Counted from the first letter of the stretch, positions 8,435-18,030 are shown. The stretch: 64,000 bases of DNA from Actinoplanes sp. DH11 (GCF_020873875.1 NZ_JAHWGU010000021.1:1-64000), one strand, 5' to 3'. Notes: generated from the sequence alone by a model not told the origin. A program made the numbers and translations.

Positions 8435-9475
8435 GTGACAACGCCGACCTGGGGCGAGCCAGCCGGCCCGCTGACGAGCGCCGAGTTCGCCGCCGCGACG
8501 CACGCCATCATGGCCAACATCGAGCAGGTCATCGAGGGCAAGAGCGCCACGGTGCGACTGGCACTCGCGGTGCTGCTCGCCGAGGGGCACCTGCTGATCG
8601 AGGACGTGCCGGGCGTCGGCAAGACCAAGCTCGCCAAGGCCCTGGCCCGGTCCATCGACTGTTCGGTGCGCCGCATCCAGTTCACGCCCGACCTGCTGCC
8701 CAGCGACGTCACCGGGGTCAGCGTCTACAACCAGGAGACGCGCGACTTCGAGTTCAAGCCGGGTGCGGTCTTCGCCAACCTGGTGGTCGGCGACGAGATC
8801 AACCGGGCCTCGCCGAAGACGCAGTCCGCGCTGCTCGAGTGCATGGAGGAGCGGCAGGTCACCGTCGACGGCACGACGTACGAGCTGCAGGCGCCGTTCA
8901 TGGTGATCGCGACGCAGAACCCGATCGAGATGGAGGGGACCTACCCGCTGCCCGAGGCGCAGCGTGACCGGTTCACCGCCCGGATCGCAATGGGATACCC
9001 GGACCCGCGTGCCGAGCTCGCCATGCTCGGCGGGCACGGCGACCACGACCCGCTGAACGACCTGCGCGCCGTCACCGACGCCGCGATGGTCCGCCGGCTG
9101 ATCGCCACGGCCCGGGACGTGCACGCCGCCGAAGCCCTCCAGCAGTACGCGATCGCTCTGGTGACCGCGACCCGGGAGGCACCGGAGATCCGCCTCGGCG
9201 CGTCGCCCCGGTCCACGCTGCAGCTGCTGCGCACCGCCAAGGCGGTGGCCGCGCTCGAGGGCCGCGACTACGTGCTCCCGGACGACCTGCAGGCGCTCGC
9301 CGTCCCGGTGCTCGCCCACCGGATCATCCCGACGGCGGACGCGCAGCTCAACCGGCGGACCACCGACGCGATCGTGTCGGAGATCGTGCACCGGCTGCCG
9401 TTGCCGCACGACCGGTCCCGCAACCCGTACGACACCCGTGACGGACGTACGCCGTACGAGTCCCGGGGGCGGTGA
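8435..9475 (+). CDS. MoxR-family AAA+ ATPase
   Basis: AAA+ chaperone-type ATPase of 346 residues, first gene of a three-gene operon. Walker A is GVGKTKLA (about 60-67), Walker B ends in GDEINR (D120, E121), and the sensor region IATQNPIEMEGTYPLPEAQ is typical of MoxR. Such ATPases are thought to help assemble or activate partner complexes encoded beside them. GTG 8435 is chosen because GGAGGAG lies just upstream. The stop overlaps the start region of the DUF58 gene, and the set moxR-DUF58-transglutaminase is a recurrent bacterial unit. The client is not known. Confidence 0.94.
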   Translation: MTTPTWGEPAGPLTSAEFAAATHAIMANIEQVIEGKSATVRLALAVLLAEGHLLIEDVPGVGKTKLAKALARSIDCSVRRIQFTPDLLPSDVTGVSVYNQETRDFEFKPGAVFANLVVGDEINRASPKTQSALLECMEERQVTVDGTTYELQAPFMVIATQNPIEMEGTYPLPEAQRDRFTARIAMGYPDPRAELAMLGGHGDHDPLNDLRAVTDAAMVRRLIATARDVHAAEALQQYAIALVTATREAPEIRLGASPRSTLQLLRTAKAVAALEGRDYVLPDDLQALAVPVLAHRIIPTADAQLNRRTTDAIVSEIVHRLPLPHDRSRNPYDTRDGRTPYESRGR

Positions 9476-9477
9476 CG

Positions 9478-10776
9478 ATGCGGGAGGCGCTGCGGGGGCT
9501 CACCACGCGCGGCCGCTCGTTCCTGGCGGCAGCCCTCGCCGCCGCGGTCTCGGCACTGATTCTGGGCGAACGCGACCTGCTCCGGGTCGCGGTCCTGCTG
9601 GCCGCGCTCCCGCTGCTCGCCGCGTGGTATGTCGGTCGCAGCCGCTACAAACTGGCCTGCACCCGCTCGCTGGACCCGGGCCGGGCCCCGGTCGGTTCCA
9701 GCGCTCGGGTCATCCTGCGCCTGCAGAACCTGTCCCGGCTGCCCACCGGCACGATGCTGCTCGAGGACCGGCTGCCCTACGCCCTGGGCAGCCGGCCGCG
9801 GGTGGTGCTGGAACGGCTCGGGGCGCAGCAGGCCAGCTCGGTGGCGTACACGGTCCGCGCCGACGTGCGCGGGCGGTACCCGATCGGCCCGCTGATGATC
9901 CGTCTCACCGACCCGTTCGGCCTCTGCGAGCTGACCCGCTCGTTCCCCTCGGTCGACCGGCTCATCGTGATCCCGCAGGTCACCCCGCTCCCCCGGGTGC
10001 GGCTGGCCGGGGAGTACGCGGGCACCGGCGAGAGCCGCGCCCGCTCGGTGGCGGTGCACGGCGAGGACGACGCGGCCACCCGGGAGTACCGGCGCGGCGA
10101 CGACCTGCGGCGGGTCCACTGGCGCTCGACCGCGCGTACCGGTGAATTGATGGTCCGCCGTGAGGAACAGCCCTGGGAGAGCCGGGCCACGGTGGTCCTG
10201 GACACCCGGCTGCACGCGCACCGCGGCGAAGGACCGACCGCCAGCTTCGAATGGGCGGTGTCGGCCGCCGCCAGCATCGCCATGCACCTGCGCGAGTCCG
10301 GTTACAAACTGCGTCTGGTCACCGGCACCGGCATGGACATCGACGCCGCCGAGGCCGGTGGGGAGGGATTGATCCTGGACACCCTGGCAGATGTGAAGCT
10401 CAGCCAGACCGGCGACATCTCGGTCCTGGTGGAGCACGTCCGCCGCCGCAACGACGGCGGCCTGGTGATCGGCCTGTTCGGCGCGCTCACGGTCGCCGAG
10501 GCGGAACTGCTGACCCAGCTGCGCGGGAACGGGGCGACCTGCCTCGGTTTCGCCCTGGACAGCTCCACCTGGGTGCCGATGAACAGCGGCGACCGGCAGG
10601 AATCCGACCGGGAACACGCGGCCGCGTCGCTCGCGCTGGTCCGCAGCGGCTGGAAGTCGGTGCCGGTCACCCACGGTGACACGCTGCCGGCCCTCTGGCC
10701 CGCGGTGGGCCGGGGATCGCAGGGCTTCGCCTACCGCGCCGCCATGGCGGAAACCGTGGGCGGGGTGATCCGATGA
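9478..10776 (+). CDS. DUF58-domain protein of the MoxR operon
   Basis: 432 residues from ATG 9478. A GTG at 9472 overlapping the moxR stop is the alternative. Two hydrophobic segments near the N-terminus (about 14-50) anchor a mostly cytosolic protein. The DUF58 block contains the recognisable stretch REYRRGDDLRRVHWRSTAR (about 200-220), followed by a VWA-like fold region (TVVLDTRLHAH). DUF58 proteins accompany MoxR ATPases, and their biochemical role is unsettled. The stop overlaps the next gene as ATGA, so all three proteins are probably made in coupled fashion. Confidence 0.92.
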   Translation: MREALRGLTTRGRSFLAAALAAAVSALILGERDLLRVAVLLAALPLLAAWYVGRSRYKLACTRSLDPGRAPVGSSARVILRLQNLSRLPTGTMLLEDRLPYALGSRPRVVLERLGAQQASSVAYTVRADVRGRYPIGPLMIRLTDPFGLCELTRSFPSVDRLIVIPQVTPLPRVRLAGEYAGTGESRARSVAVHGEDDAATREYRRGDDLRRVHWRSTARTGELMVRREEQPWESRATVVLDTRLHAHRGEGPTASFEWAVSAAASIAMHLRESGYKLRLVTGTGMDIDAAEAGGEGLILDTLADVKLSQTGDISVLVEHVRRRNDGGLVIGLFGALTVAEAELLTQLRGNGATCLGFALDSSTWVPMNSGDRQESDREHAAASLALVRSGWKSVPVTHGDTLPALWPAVGRGSQGFAYRAAMAETVGGVIR

Positions 10777-13220
10777 CCGGCCGGCGTCGTCTCGGTCTGA
10801 TCGCGGCGAGCGCGACACTGCTCTCCGCCGCACCGCTGTCGGCCATCTTCGACACGTGGACCTGGCTCATGGAGAGCCTGCTCACGGTCATCCTGATCGC
10901 CGGTGCGGCGGTCGCCGCCCGTACCCTGCGCTTCCCGACGTGGGCGCAGACCCTCGCGATGGTCGTCGCGCTGGTCCTCGCCCTCACCTGGATCTTCCCG
11001 AGCGGCCGGGAGATCCTGATCCCGCAGCCGGCCACGTTCTCGCACTTCGCCGACCTGATCCGGCAGGCCGGTGAGGACACCCGGTCGTACGGTGTGCCCG
11101 TCCCCGACCGGGAAGGCCTGCTCTTCGTGGCCGTCCTCGGCATCGGCGCCGTGGCGATCGTGGTGGACCTGCTGACAGCGGTGTTCCGCCGCCCGGCGCT
11201 GGCCGGGCTGCCGATGCTCGCGATCTACTCCATCCCGGTCGCGGTCTACCTGGACAGCGTGCCGGTCTTCCCGTTCATCATCGGCGCCGCCGGCTACCTG
11301 TGGCTGCTGGTCGCCGACAACGTGGACCGGGTCCGCCGCTTCGGCCGCCGCTTCACCGGTGACGGCCGCGACGTCGACGTCTGGGAACCGTCGCCGCTGG
11401 CCTCCGCCGGCCGCCGGCTCGGCGTGGTCGGCGTGCTGGTGGCGGTGCTGCTGCCCCTGGCCGTGCCGACCGTCTCCGGCGGCCTGCTGTCCCAGCTCAC
11501 CCAGAGCGGCGGCGGGGTCGGCCCCGGCAACGGCGGCACCGGCAACGGGCGGATCAACCTGTTCGCGGCCCTGAGCGGCCAGCTCAACCAGAACGCCACC
11601 GTCAACCTCATCAACGTGCGCACCAACGAGAAAGAGCCGTTCTACCTGCGGTTCGGCGTGGCGGACGTGCTGAACGCGGACGGTGTCGGCCACACCCCGC
11701 CGCGGGGCGGCCCGCTCGGCGAGAGCCTGGCGAATCCGGCCGAGCAGGGCACCACCGACCGCGCCACCTTCACGCAGTACCAGGCCCAGGTCGAGGTCAC
11801 CGACTCGCTGCGGCAGAACATGCTGCCGGTCTACAGCTACCCCGCCGACGTGCAGGGGCTGAAGGGCAACTGGCAGTTCGACACCGGCCAGCAGGTGGCC
11901 TACTCCGGACGGTCCACGACGGGCGGCCAGCAGTACTCGTTCGCCTATTCCCGGGCCCGCTACTCCGCCGCGCAACTGCGGACCGCCGAACCGCTGGCCG
12001 AGGACGACCCGCTGCTCCGGCAGTACACGGCGGCCCCGGCGGACGACACCGTCCAGCGGCGGGTCGCCGACCTGACCGAGGACGAGTCCACCGACTACGA
12101 CAAGGTGCGGGCGATCTACGACTCGTTCTCGTCGGCGGAGGGCTTCCGCTACAGCCAGTCCACCCAGACCGACGGCAGCGCCTCCGAGATCGCGGCCTTC
12201 CTCACCAACAAGGTCGGTTACTGCCAGCAGTACGCGGCCGCGATGACGTGGATGGTGCGCGCCAGCGGCATCCCGGCGCGGGTGGCGTTCGGCTTCACCC
12301 GGGGCACCGCGCAGCAGGACGGCAGCTACCAGATCACCAACCGCAACGCGCACGCCTGGACCGAGGTCTACTTCGACGGCTTCGGCTGGGTGCCGTTCGA
12401 CGCGACACCCGCCGCCAACGTCGAAGGCGCGGCCCGTTCGTCGTGGGCCCCCGACGTCGAACGCCCCGAACCCGAGGCGTCCGCGTCGACCGGCGCCGCG
12501 GCGCCCGGCACCGACTCGTCCGCCGCACCGGGCCGCGCCGAGCGCCCCGAACTGGCGAACGACGGCTCCGAGTCGTCGGTCGAGTCCGGCACGGTCCAGG
12601 AGGAAAGTTCCTGGACGCCACTGTTGATCGCCGGCGGCATCGCCCTGCTCATCGCGCTGCTGCTGGTCCCGGCCCTGCGCCGGGCCCTGGTCCGGCGCCG
12701 GCGCCACGCGGCGACGGTGGGCGCGCCGGTCACGATCTCCTCGGGTACGGGCGGAGCCGTCTCCGACATCGTCGTGACCACCGAGTCGGCCCGCGCCCGC
12801 GAGGACGCGCACGCCGCCTGGGACGAGCTGATCGACACGATGGTCGACTTCCGGGTGCCGGTGGACCCCACCGAGACCCCCCGGGTGACAGCCCAGCGCC
12901 TGGTCAAGGACAACCTGCTCACCGGCGGTCCCGCCGACGGCGCAGCCCTGCTGGGCCGCGCCGAGGAACGGGCCCGCTACGCCCGCCAGCCCATGCAGGG
13001 CGCCGAACTGACGTCAGCCCTCCGCGACGTCCGCGCCGGTCTGGCCGGCACAGCCACGTTCCGCACCAAGGCCCGGGCCACCCTGCTGCCCCCCTCGGTG
13101 CTCCTGAACTGGCGCCTGTCCCTCACCGAACAATCCACCCGAGCCGCCGAGGCCATGACCCGCCTGCGCGACGCCGCAGCACGTTTCAGCCCCCGGCGCC
13201 TCCTGAGCAGAGCCCGCTGA
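10773..13220 (+). CDS. Membrane-bound transglutaminase-like protein (TgpA type)
   Basis: 815-residue protein with a cluster of N-terminal transmembrane segments (about 5-235, DUF3488/TgpA_N type). An extracytoplasmic region carries a transglutaminase-like core with Cys484 (GYCQQY), His527 (NAHAW) and Asp543 (FDATP), which form the expected Cys-His-Asp triad. A Ser/Ala/Pro-rich linker, one more transmembrane segment (about 612-635) and a cytosolic tail that looks like DUF4129 follow. It may act on cell-surface peptides. The substrate is unknown. It is the last gene of the MoxR operon (ATGA overlap), with a strong hairpin 5 bases after the stop. Confidence 0.93.
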   Translation: MTGRRRLGLIAASATLLSAAPLSAIFDTWTWLMESLLTVILIAGAAVAARTLRFPTWAQTLAMVVALVLALTWIFPSGREILIPQPATFSHFADLIRQAGEDTRSYGVPVPDREGLLFVAVLGIGAVAIVVDLLTAVFRRPALAGLPMLAIYSIPVAVYLDSVPVFPFIIGAAGYLWLLVADNVDRVRRFGRRFTGDGRDVDVWEPSPLASAGRRLGVVGVLVAVLLPLAVPTVSGGLLSQLTQSGGGVGPGNGGTGNGRINLFAALSGQLNQNATVNLINVRTNEKEPFYLRFGVADVLNADGVGHTPPRGGPLGESLANPAEQGTTDRATFTQYQAQVEVTDSLRQNMLPVYSYPADVQGLKGNWQFDTGQQVAYSGRSTTGGQQYSFAYSRARYSAAQLRTAEPLAEDDPLLRQYTAAPADDTVQRRVADLTEDESTDYDKVRAIYDSFSSAEGFRYSQSTQTDGSASEIAAFLTNKVGYCQQYAAAMTWMVRASGIPARVAFGFTRGTAQQDGSYQITNRNAHAWTEVYFDGFGWVPFDATPAANVEGAARSSWAPDVERPEPEASASTGAAAPGTDSSAAPGRAERPELANDGSESSVESGTVQEESSWTPLLIAGGIALLIALLLVPALRRALVRRRRHAATVGAPVTISSGTGGAVSDIVVTTESARAREDAHAAWDELIDTMVDFRVPVDPTETPRVTAQRLVKDNLLTGGPADGAALLGRAEERARYARQPMQGAELTSALRDVRAGLAGTATFRTKARATLLPPSVLLNWRLSLTEQSTRAAEAMTRLRDAAARFSPRRLLSRAR

Positions 13221-13224
13221 CCCT

Positions 13225-13261
13225 CCGGGGGTGGGGCGCCCGAGCGGTGCCCCACCCCCGG
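13225..13261 (+). terminator. Terminator of the MoxR/DUF58/transglutaminase operon
   Basis: CCGGGGGTGGGGC pairs perfectly with GCCCCACCCCCGG across an 11-base loop, immediately after the stop codon. Confidence 0.85.
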
Positions 13262-13910
13262 CCTCAGCGGATTCTCGTCCAGCACCCGCTCGAGGACGCC
13301 GGGCGACCGCCACCACCCTCTGTCGTCACGCTGAGCAACCAGTTCCGCTGGTGTGGGTTGTTCGTGGACGTTCCTGCCCCCACCGTCATCCACAGACCAG
13401 CGGCACGGCCGGCTGCGCTGCAATTTTCAGCCACCCTCAGTAGCGCCTGTAGCCGCTCCCGGCCCGCCCGGCCAGCGCCGACGCCGCCGCACCCACCACG
13501 GACGCGGCCCGTTACTCACCGTCAGACCGCCTTGCAGCAGCACTCAGCGCGGGAGCACCTGGCATCGACACCGTGTAATCGCTCCCCTTACGCCCGCGTT
13601 GCGATCGGCCGGGGAGCTGATCGCCGCCGCAGCCATGGTCAGCGAGTGGCCGCCCAGCGCTCGCATGGTGAGACAGATGACCAGGGCGGTGGAAACCTGG
13701 TCGCCGGGAGTCCAGCCACACCGGAGGACCGCCGATCACGGCCGACCGCGCAGCAACCAGCGACCACGACGCGCCGAAAGCCAACCTTCCGAGCGGACGA
13801 CCCTCACGACGCGCCGCATCCGGACTTCCGCGGCGCGGGCAACCCTCAGGCATTCGCGGCCGCTGTTCACCGGATCCGGCGGGCCGGCCGCCGCCCGTGC
13901 GACGAACTCT

Positions 13911-14100
13911 GCCCGGCTGTCACTCACGGTCGCTTCAACCACTCAGAAACAACCACCAGCGACAGCCGAACCCGCCAGCTGTCACTCACGCCCCCTCCAA
14001 CCACTCAGAAACGACCACCAGCGACAGCCAGCCCTCGCCGGCTGTCACTCACGGTCGCCCCAACCACTCCGAAACAACCACCAGCGACAGCCGGCCCGCC
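13911..14100. repeat. Tandem array of ~62-bp dyad-containing repeats (array B)
   Basis: Three copies of a ~62-bp unit, GCGACAGCC, about 10 bases, GGCTGTCACTCACG, then CAACCACTCAGAAAC and a short tail. The core is the same dyad as in array A at 205-553, but the linker differs between arrays and is constant within each. This suggests separate amplification of a shared ancestral motif. Confidence 0.8.
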
Positions 14101-14514
14101 GACCTCGATGACGACAATGCGGATGATGCCGCACTCACTGGTCGATGACCCGAGGCACCGAGCGGAGACTCACGCCGCCCCATCCGGAGCGGTGAGGCGA
14201 ACGCCGCATCCAAACGTGAAGACCGCGCCACTGAGCACCGAAACGCAGCCGTCGCCACGGAGCGCGGAGGGTCCACACTCACGGACATCCACGCGGTGCC
14301 GGACCAACGAGGCGGCGCCAAGCGGCTGTCGCTTCCGCGCACCGGATCACCGGGTTCGTGTAGAAAAGGGCGGTAAGGCACTTGCACCACGGAGGAACTC
14401 CTCGACCCTGGCTCCGCAGCAGTGATAAGCCGCAACACGGGCGCCAAGACCATCGGCTGGGCTGCACGGCACGGCACGGTGGGCAGCGCCGGTTCGGGCG
14501 CGGGGCACGGCACG

Positions 14515-14632
14515 GTGGGGGCCCCGGCACGATGAGCGGCCCCGGCGCGATGGGCAGCCCCGGCACGATGAGCGGCCCCGGCACGATGAGCGGCCCCGGC
14601 GCGATGGGCGGCCCCGGCGCGGTGGGCGGGCA
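14515..14632. repeat. 18-bp tandem repeat
   Basis: Six or so copies of an 18-bp unit close to GGCCCCGGCACGATGAGC. It could be read as a (G-P-G-T-M-S)n coding repeat on the plus strand, but the frame around it has no other sign of being a gene. Confidence 0.8.
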
Positions 14633-14942
14633 GGCGGCGCCGGCGAGGCACAGTGAGCGGCGCGGCGGGGAACCTGGGCCGGCGGGCGCGGTGGCGGGCG
14701 GCGTGGGAGTTATGGCGTCATGTGGTGGCCACTCCGGGGGCTTTCAGAGAAAGCGTTCCCGTAAGCCGCAGCACCGAAGATCAACCACGCGCGGCAGGGG
14801 CAGGGGCAGGTGGAGAGCCAGCCGCAGAGGATCGCGCTCGGGCGCGCCCGAGAAGGAAATGCCAAAAAGGAAGCTGGAGGCGCCCTGAAAGGCAGCGGAA
14901 GACGGCCTGGGAAAGCAGGCCCCGGATACAGACGCGGAAACA

Positions 14943-14978
14943 CGACGAAGGCGGCCTGCGAAGGGCCGCCGTTCGTCG
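14943..14978 (-). terminator. Terminator after the DUF3040 gene
   Basis: CGACGAA-GGCGGCC pairs with GGCCGCC-G-TTCGTCG around a 7-base loop, ten bases beyond the DUF3040 stop on the minus strand. Confidence 0.75.
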
Positions 14979-14987
14979 AGAGCCGGC

Positions 14988-15377
14988 TTAGCGATGTCCC
15001 TCCGGCCGCTGGCGCCACCGGTCCTCGAGCCGGTCGATCAGGCCGCCCCGGCGACCTCCCGACCGCGTACGCCGAGTTGCGGTGCCGCCGACCGATTTCA
15101 GGTCGGGGGCCTGGCTGCGGCGCCGCGATTGCATCGCGAAGGCCGCTGAGCCGAGCATGACGACGAATCCGGCGACGCCGAGCCACGTCGTCTGGCTCAC
15201 CGTCCCGTAGACGACGAGGCCCAGACCAAGGACGATCACGAACGCGGCGATGAGGAGCCGGCGCCGTGCGTGGAAACGCGGGTCGCTGGCCCGCACAGCC
15301 GAGGCGAACTTGGGGTCCTCGGCAAGCGACCGCTCGATCTGATCGAACAGCCGCTGCTCGTGCTCCGAGAGCGGCAC
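14988..15377 (-). CDS. DUF3040-domain membrane protein
   Basis: 129 residues. The characteristic N-terminus (V/M)PLSEHEQRLFDQIE, a basic stretch, and two closely spaced hydrophobic segments (about 46-90) identify the actinobacterial DUF3040 family, whose function is unknown. The C-terminal tail is Arg-rich. GTG 15377 is chosen over an ORF extension of 33 codons because the family begins with exactly this motif and because GGGGAGGA lies six bases upstream. It stands alone on the minus strand with its own terminator. Confidence 0.9.
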   Translation of the reverse strand: MPLSEHEQRLFDQIERSLAEDPKFASAVRASDPRFHARRRLLIAAFVIVLGLGLVVYGTVSQTTWLGVAGFVVMLGSAAFAMQSRRRSQAPDLKSVGGTATRRTRSGGRRGGLIDRLEDRWRQRPEGHR

Positions 15378-15621
15378 GGCATTCCTCCCCGGGCGCATGT
15401 CCGACCCCGAGCTCCGGGGTCGGCAGTGGTGCAGGTGTGGTGAAACGGGGCAGCCGTCGGCTGCCTTATCACGCAAGTCTACGAGCGGCTTGGCGGGTCG
15501 GAAAGCCGGACGACCGCCGAGTGCGGGTGATTTTCCGTGCCCGCAAGATTGGTTCGTCCCAAAAGACCGGCTGTACGCGATCCGAGGGGCCCACGCACCA
15601 GCACGGACCGCCCGCGGACGC

Positions 15622-16800
15622 CTATCGGACGATCAGTAACGGGACGGTCATCTCGGCCGCGGTGGCCGAGCCGTGGTACGCGACGAGCTGTCCCGCCTTG
15701 GCCGGCTCCCAGCCGGAGGCGACCGCCACGGCCCGGCCCTGGCAGAGCACCACCACGTCCCCGATCCGCCCGGCGTGCTCGGCCGGCACCGGACCGAACC
15801 AGCCTTCGGCGATCGCGTCGTCCCTGGTCAGCACGCGGGCGTCGGCGCCGAGCACGCCACGCCAGTTGCCGAGGACGTCGGCCTGGGCGCCGTCGGCGGC
15901 GTACAGATAACGCACCCGGGGCTCGCCCGCCACCGCGACCACCCCGTCGCTCAGCGCGGGGATCTCCGCCATGTCGTAGCGCCCGGCGGCCGGCACGTTC
16001 AGCTGGCCGTGGTCGGCGACGACGAGCAGGGCGGCGCCCGGTGGCAGGCCGTGCACGATCCGGTCGAGGATGCGGTCGACGTCGCGGGCGGCGGCCTGCC
16101 AGGTCGGTGCGTCGATGCCGTCCTCGTGGCCGAAGTGGTCGAGGTCGGGGTGGTAGCCGTAGACCAGGGCGGGGCCGGTCGCCGCGCGCAGCGCCGCCAG
16201 CATCCCGTCGGCGACGGCCGCGCCGTCGTCGGCGCCGACGTAGGTTCCGCCGCGGTTGGCGGCGAGGCTGAGCCCGCTGCCTTCGAAGGCGCTGCGGCTG
16301 ACCACGGTGACCTGCACCCCGGCGGCCGCGGCGAGTTCCAGGCGGGTCGGCACCGGCTGCCAGGCGCGCGGGTCCGGGTCGTCACCCCAGGCGATGTGGG
16401 TGAGCACCCGGCCGTTGGGGCGGCGCACCGTGAACCCGAGGACGCCGTGCGCGCCCGGCGGCACCCCGGCACCGAGCGTGACCAGGCTGACCGGGGTGGT
16501 CGACGGGAAACCGGCGGTGAGCGTGCCGGCGTGGCCACGACCCCCGGCGGCGAGATCGGCGAGGACCGGCGCGTGCTTCGCGACGAGCGGCAACTGGTAC
16601 GCCCCGAGCCCGTCCACCAGCAGCACGGCGACCTTGTCGACGCCGTCGAGCCGGTCGGTCAGCCCGAGGACGTCGGTGGTGCCGGGCACGCCGAGCAGCG
16701 CCGACACGCTGGGCAGCAGGTCGGCGAGGCTGCCCGTCCCGTAGGCCGGCGGGATGATCCGCAGTGCGTCCGGGTGCAGGCCGTCCTCGGGGACGTTCAT
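15622..16800 (-). CDS. Alkaline-phosphatase-superfamily phosphodiesterase/pyrophosphatase
   Basis: 392-residue protein of the nucleotide pyrophosphatase/phosphodiesterase family. Metal-site landmarks are LLVDGLGAYQL (about 57-67), the nucleophile Thr in GFPSTTPVSLVTLGAG, YHPDLDHFGHEDG, and VVADHGQLNVP. No signal peptide is visible, so a cytosolic location is likely. Members cleave phosphodiester or pyrophosphate bonds, and the substrate cannot be assigned. Its ATG overlaps the stop of the upstream methyltransferase by four bases, so the two are translationally coupled. Confidence 0.88.
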   Translation of the reverse strand: MNVPEDGLHPDALRIIPPAYGTGSLADLLPSVSALLGVPGTTDVLGLTDRLDGVDKVAVLLVDGLGAYQLPLVAKHAPVLADLAAGGRGHAGTLTAGFPSTTPVSLVTLGAGVPPGAHGVLGFTVRRPNGRVLTHIAWGDDPDPRAWQPVPTRLELAAAAGVQVTVVSRSAFEGSGLSLAANRGGTYVGADDGAAVADGMLAALRAATGPALVYGYHPDLDHFGHEDGIDAPTWQAAARDVDRILDRIVHGLPPGAALLVVADHGQLNVPAAGRYDMAEIPALSDGVVAVAGEPRVRYLYAADGAQADVLGNWRGVLGADARVLTRDDAIAEGWFGPVPAEHAGRIGDVVVLCQGRAVAVASGWEPAKAGQLVAYHGSATAAEMTVPLLIVR

Positions 16801-17540
16801 GACCGGCGGGCGAACAGGTGCAGCTGGGAGGCGATGTCCCGGAACGGCGGCCGGGCGCTCAGGGCCAGTTCGAGGTCGAGCACGGCCTGCGGGTCGTTCT
16901 CCAGGACGGCGGCGGGCAGCAGGTCGGCCACCACCCGTACGCCATGGGTCTCCTCGACCGTGAGCCCCGCGGCCGTCAGCAACGCTGTCGCGCTCTCCGC
17001 GTCGAACCGGCGCAGCAGGGTGTCGCGCGGCCCGGCCCGGCCCGCCGGGTCGGTGACCAGCGCGGCGGCCGCACCCAGGTGGCCGTTGACGGCCCGGCCG
17101 AGGATGGCCGCGGCCCGGCCGGCGACGAGCAGGCTGAGCGCGCCGCCGGGCCGGAGTGCTGCCGCGATCGCCGAGGTGACCCGCTCCGGGTCGTCGACGA
17201 CCTCGAGCACGGCGTGGCAGAGGATCAGGTCGGCGGCGGCCGGTTCGACGAGGGAGGCGAGGGCGTCGCCGTCGCCCTGCACGGCCCGGATCCGGCCGGC
17301 GACGCCCGCGTCACTGGCCCGGCGGGTCAGCGCGGCGAGGGCGTCGGGGCTGGCGTCGATCACGGTGACGGTGTGCCCGGCCTCGGCGAGCGGCACGGCG
17401 AACCCGCCGGTGCCGCCGCCGACGTCGAGGACGGTCAGCTCGCGGCCGCCCTGCCGGTCCAGCTCGCGGCGGAGAACGGCCCAGACGGCGGCGGTCCGGG
17501 CCGTCGCGGCCGGCCGCCCGGTGCGCGCAGAAGTTTCCAC
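16797..17540 (-). CDS. Class I SAM-dependent methyltransferase
   Basis: 247 residues from GTG 17540. SAM-binding motif I reads VLDVGGGTGGFAVPLAEAG and is followed by an acidic strand end VIDASP and motif LILCHAVLEVVDDPE. A second half of less conserved sequence could bind the acceptor. The substrate is unknown. Overlap with the downstream phosphodiesterase gene suggests a common pathway, but neither protein reveals which. Best placed in the Methyltransf_11/25 group. Confidence 0.87.
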   Translation of the reverse strand: METSARTGRPAATARTAAVWAVLRRELDRQGGRELTVLDVGGGTGGFAVPLAEAGHTVTVIDASPDALAALTRRASDAGVAGRIRAVQGDGDALASLVEPAAADLILCHAVLEVVDDPERVTSAIAAALRPGGALSLLVAGRAAAILGRAVNGHLGAAAALVTDPAGRAGPRDTLLRRFDAESATALLTAAGLTVEETHGVRVVADLLPAAVLENDPQAVLDLELALSARPPFRDIASQLHLFARRS

Positions 17541-17559
17541 TCCGGCAGCCTAGCGACCA

Positions 17560-17979
17560 TCAGAACTGGAACAGGACGCCCGTTGCCCGGTTCATCTCGC
17601 AGGTGTTGCCGTAGGTGTGCTCCCACCGCACGTCCCGCCCCTGCCAGACGCCTTTCAGCTGGGCGGTCACCGGCTGGTAGAGCAGGATGCACATCCGGTC
17701 GCCGCCTTCGAGCCGTGCCGGGTCGGCGTCGATCCGGCGCAGCGTGGCGCAGGCCGCCGCGCCTTCGGGGTGGCCGCCGCCGACCGGGTCGCAGGTCAGT
17801 TTGACAGCCGTCGCGTAGCCGGCCTCGGCCGTGTAACTGAGCGTCAGGTCGGCCCCGGGTTCGGCGACCGCGCGGGGCGCGGGGCGTGGTGCGGGGCCAC
17901 CGCCGACGGCGGTGGCGGGTGCTGCCGGGGCCAGGAGAGCGGCTCCGGTCGCGGTCAGAGCGAGCAGTGTACGGATCAT
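17560..17979 (-). CDS. Secreted subtilisin-inhibitor-like (SSI family) protein
   Basis: 139 residues with a clear signal peptide (about 1-24, ending ATA). The mature part has the SSI layout: LTLSYTAEAG near the N-terminus, four cysteines at the usual spacing (KLTCDP, ACATLR, MCILLYQPV, GNTCEMN), GVWQGR, and a hydrophobic VLFQF end. SSI proteins inhibit extracellular serine proteases and can be transglutaminase substrates. By alignment with SSI the P1 position in CILLYQPV is Leu. The gene lies 19 bases upstream of the methyltransferase on the same strand, though a functional link is not evident. Confidence 0.88.
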   Translation of the reverse strand: MIRTLLALTATGAALLAPAAPATAVGGGPAPRPAPRAVAEPGADLTLSYTAEAGYATAVKLTCDPVGGGHPEGAAACATLRRIDADPARLEGGDRMCILLYQPVTAQLKGVWQGRDVRWEHTYGNTCEMNRATGVLFQF

Positions 17980-18030
17980 GGTGTACCCCCGGCATCGTCG
18001 GAGTGCACCCTACTCCGCGAAAGGTGCGAA

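Larger units (their letters stand above)
13262..14942. other. 1.7-kb region without a supportable gene
   Basis: Open frames exist on both strands but all are Arg/Pro/Ser-rich and show no recognisable domain. The longest is simply the run-on of another reading frame of the transglutaminase gene. The region contains repeat array B (13911-14100) and an 18-bp tandem repeat (14515-14632). It may be a decayed accessory segment. I see no tRNA-like fold and no integrase or transposase remnant. Confidence 0.6.

Noticed and set aside
12248..14425. 725-codon open frame running from inside the transglutaminase gene into the repeat region
   Set aside because: It is another frame of a gene with clear catalytic motifs and continues as Arg/Pro/Thr-rich non-conserved sequence; a product of high GC.
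14279..14651. Short minus-strand frame with AGAAHR repeats as a repetitive protein gene
   Set aside because: It only mirrors the 18-bp DNA repeat, without a plausible start signal or non-repetitive domain.
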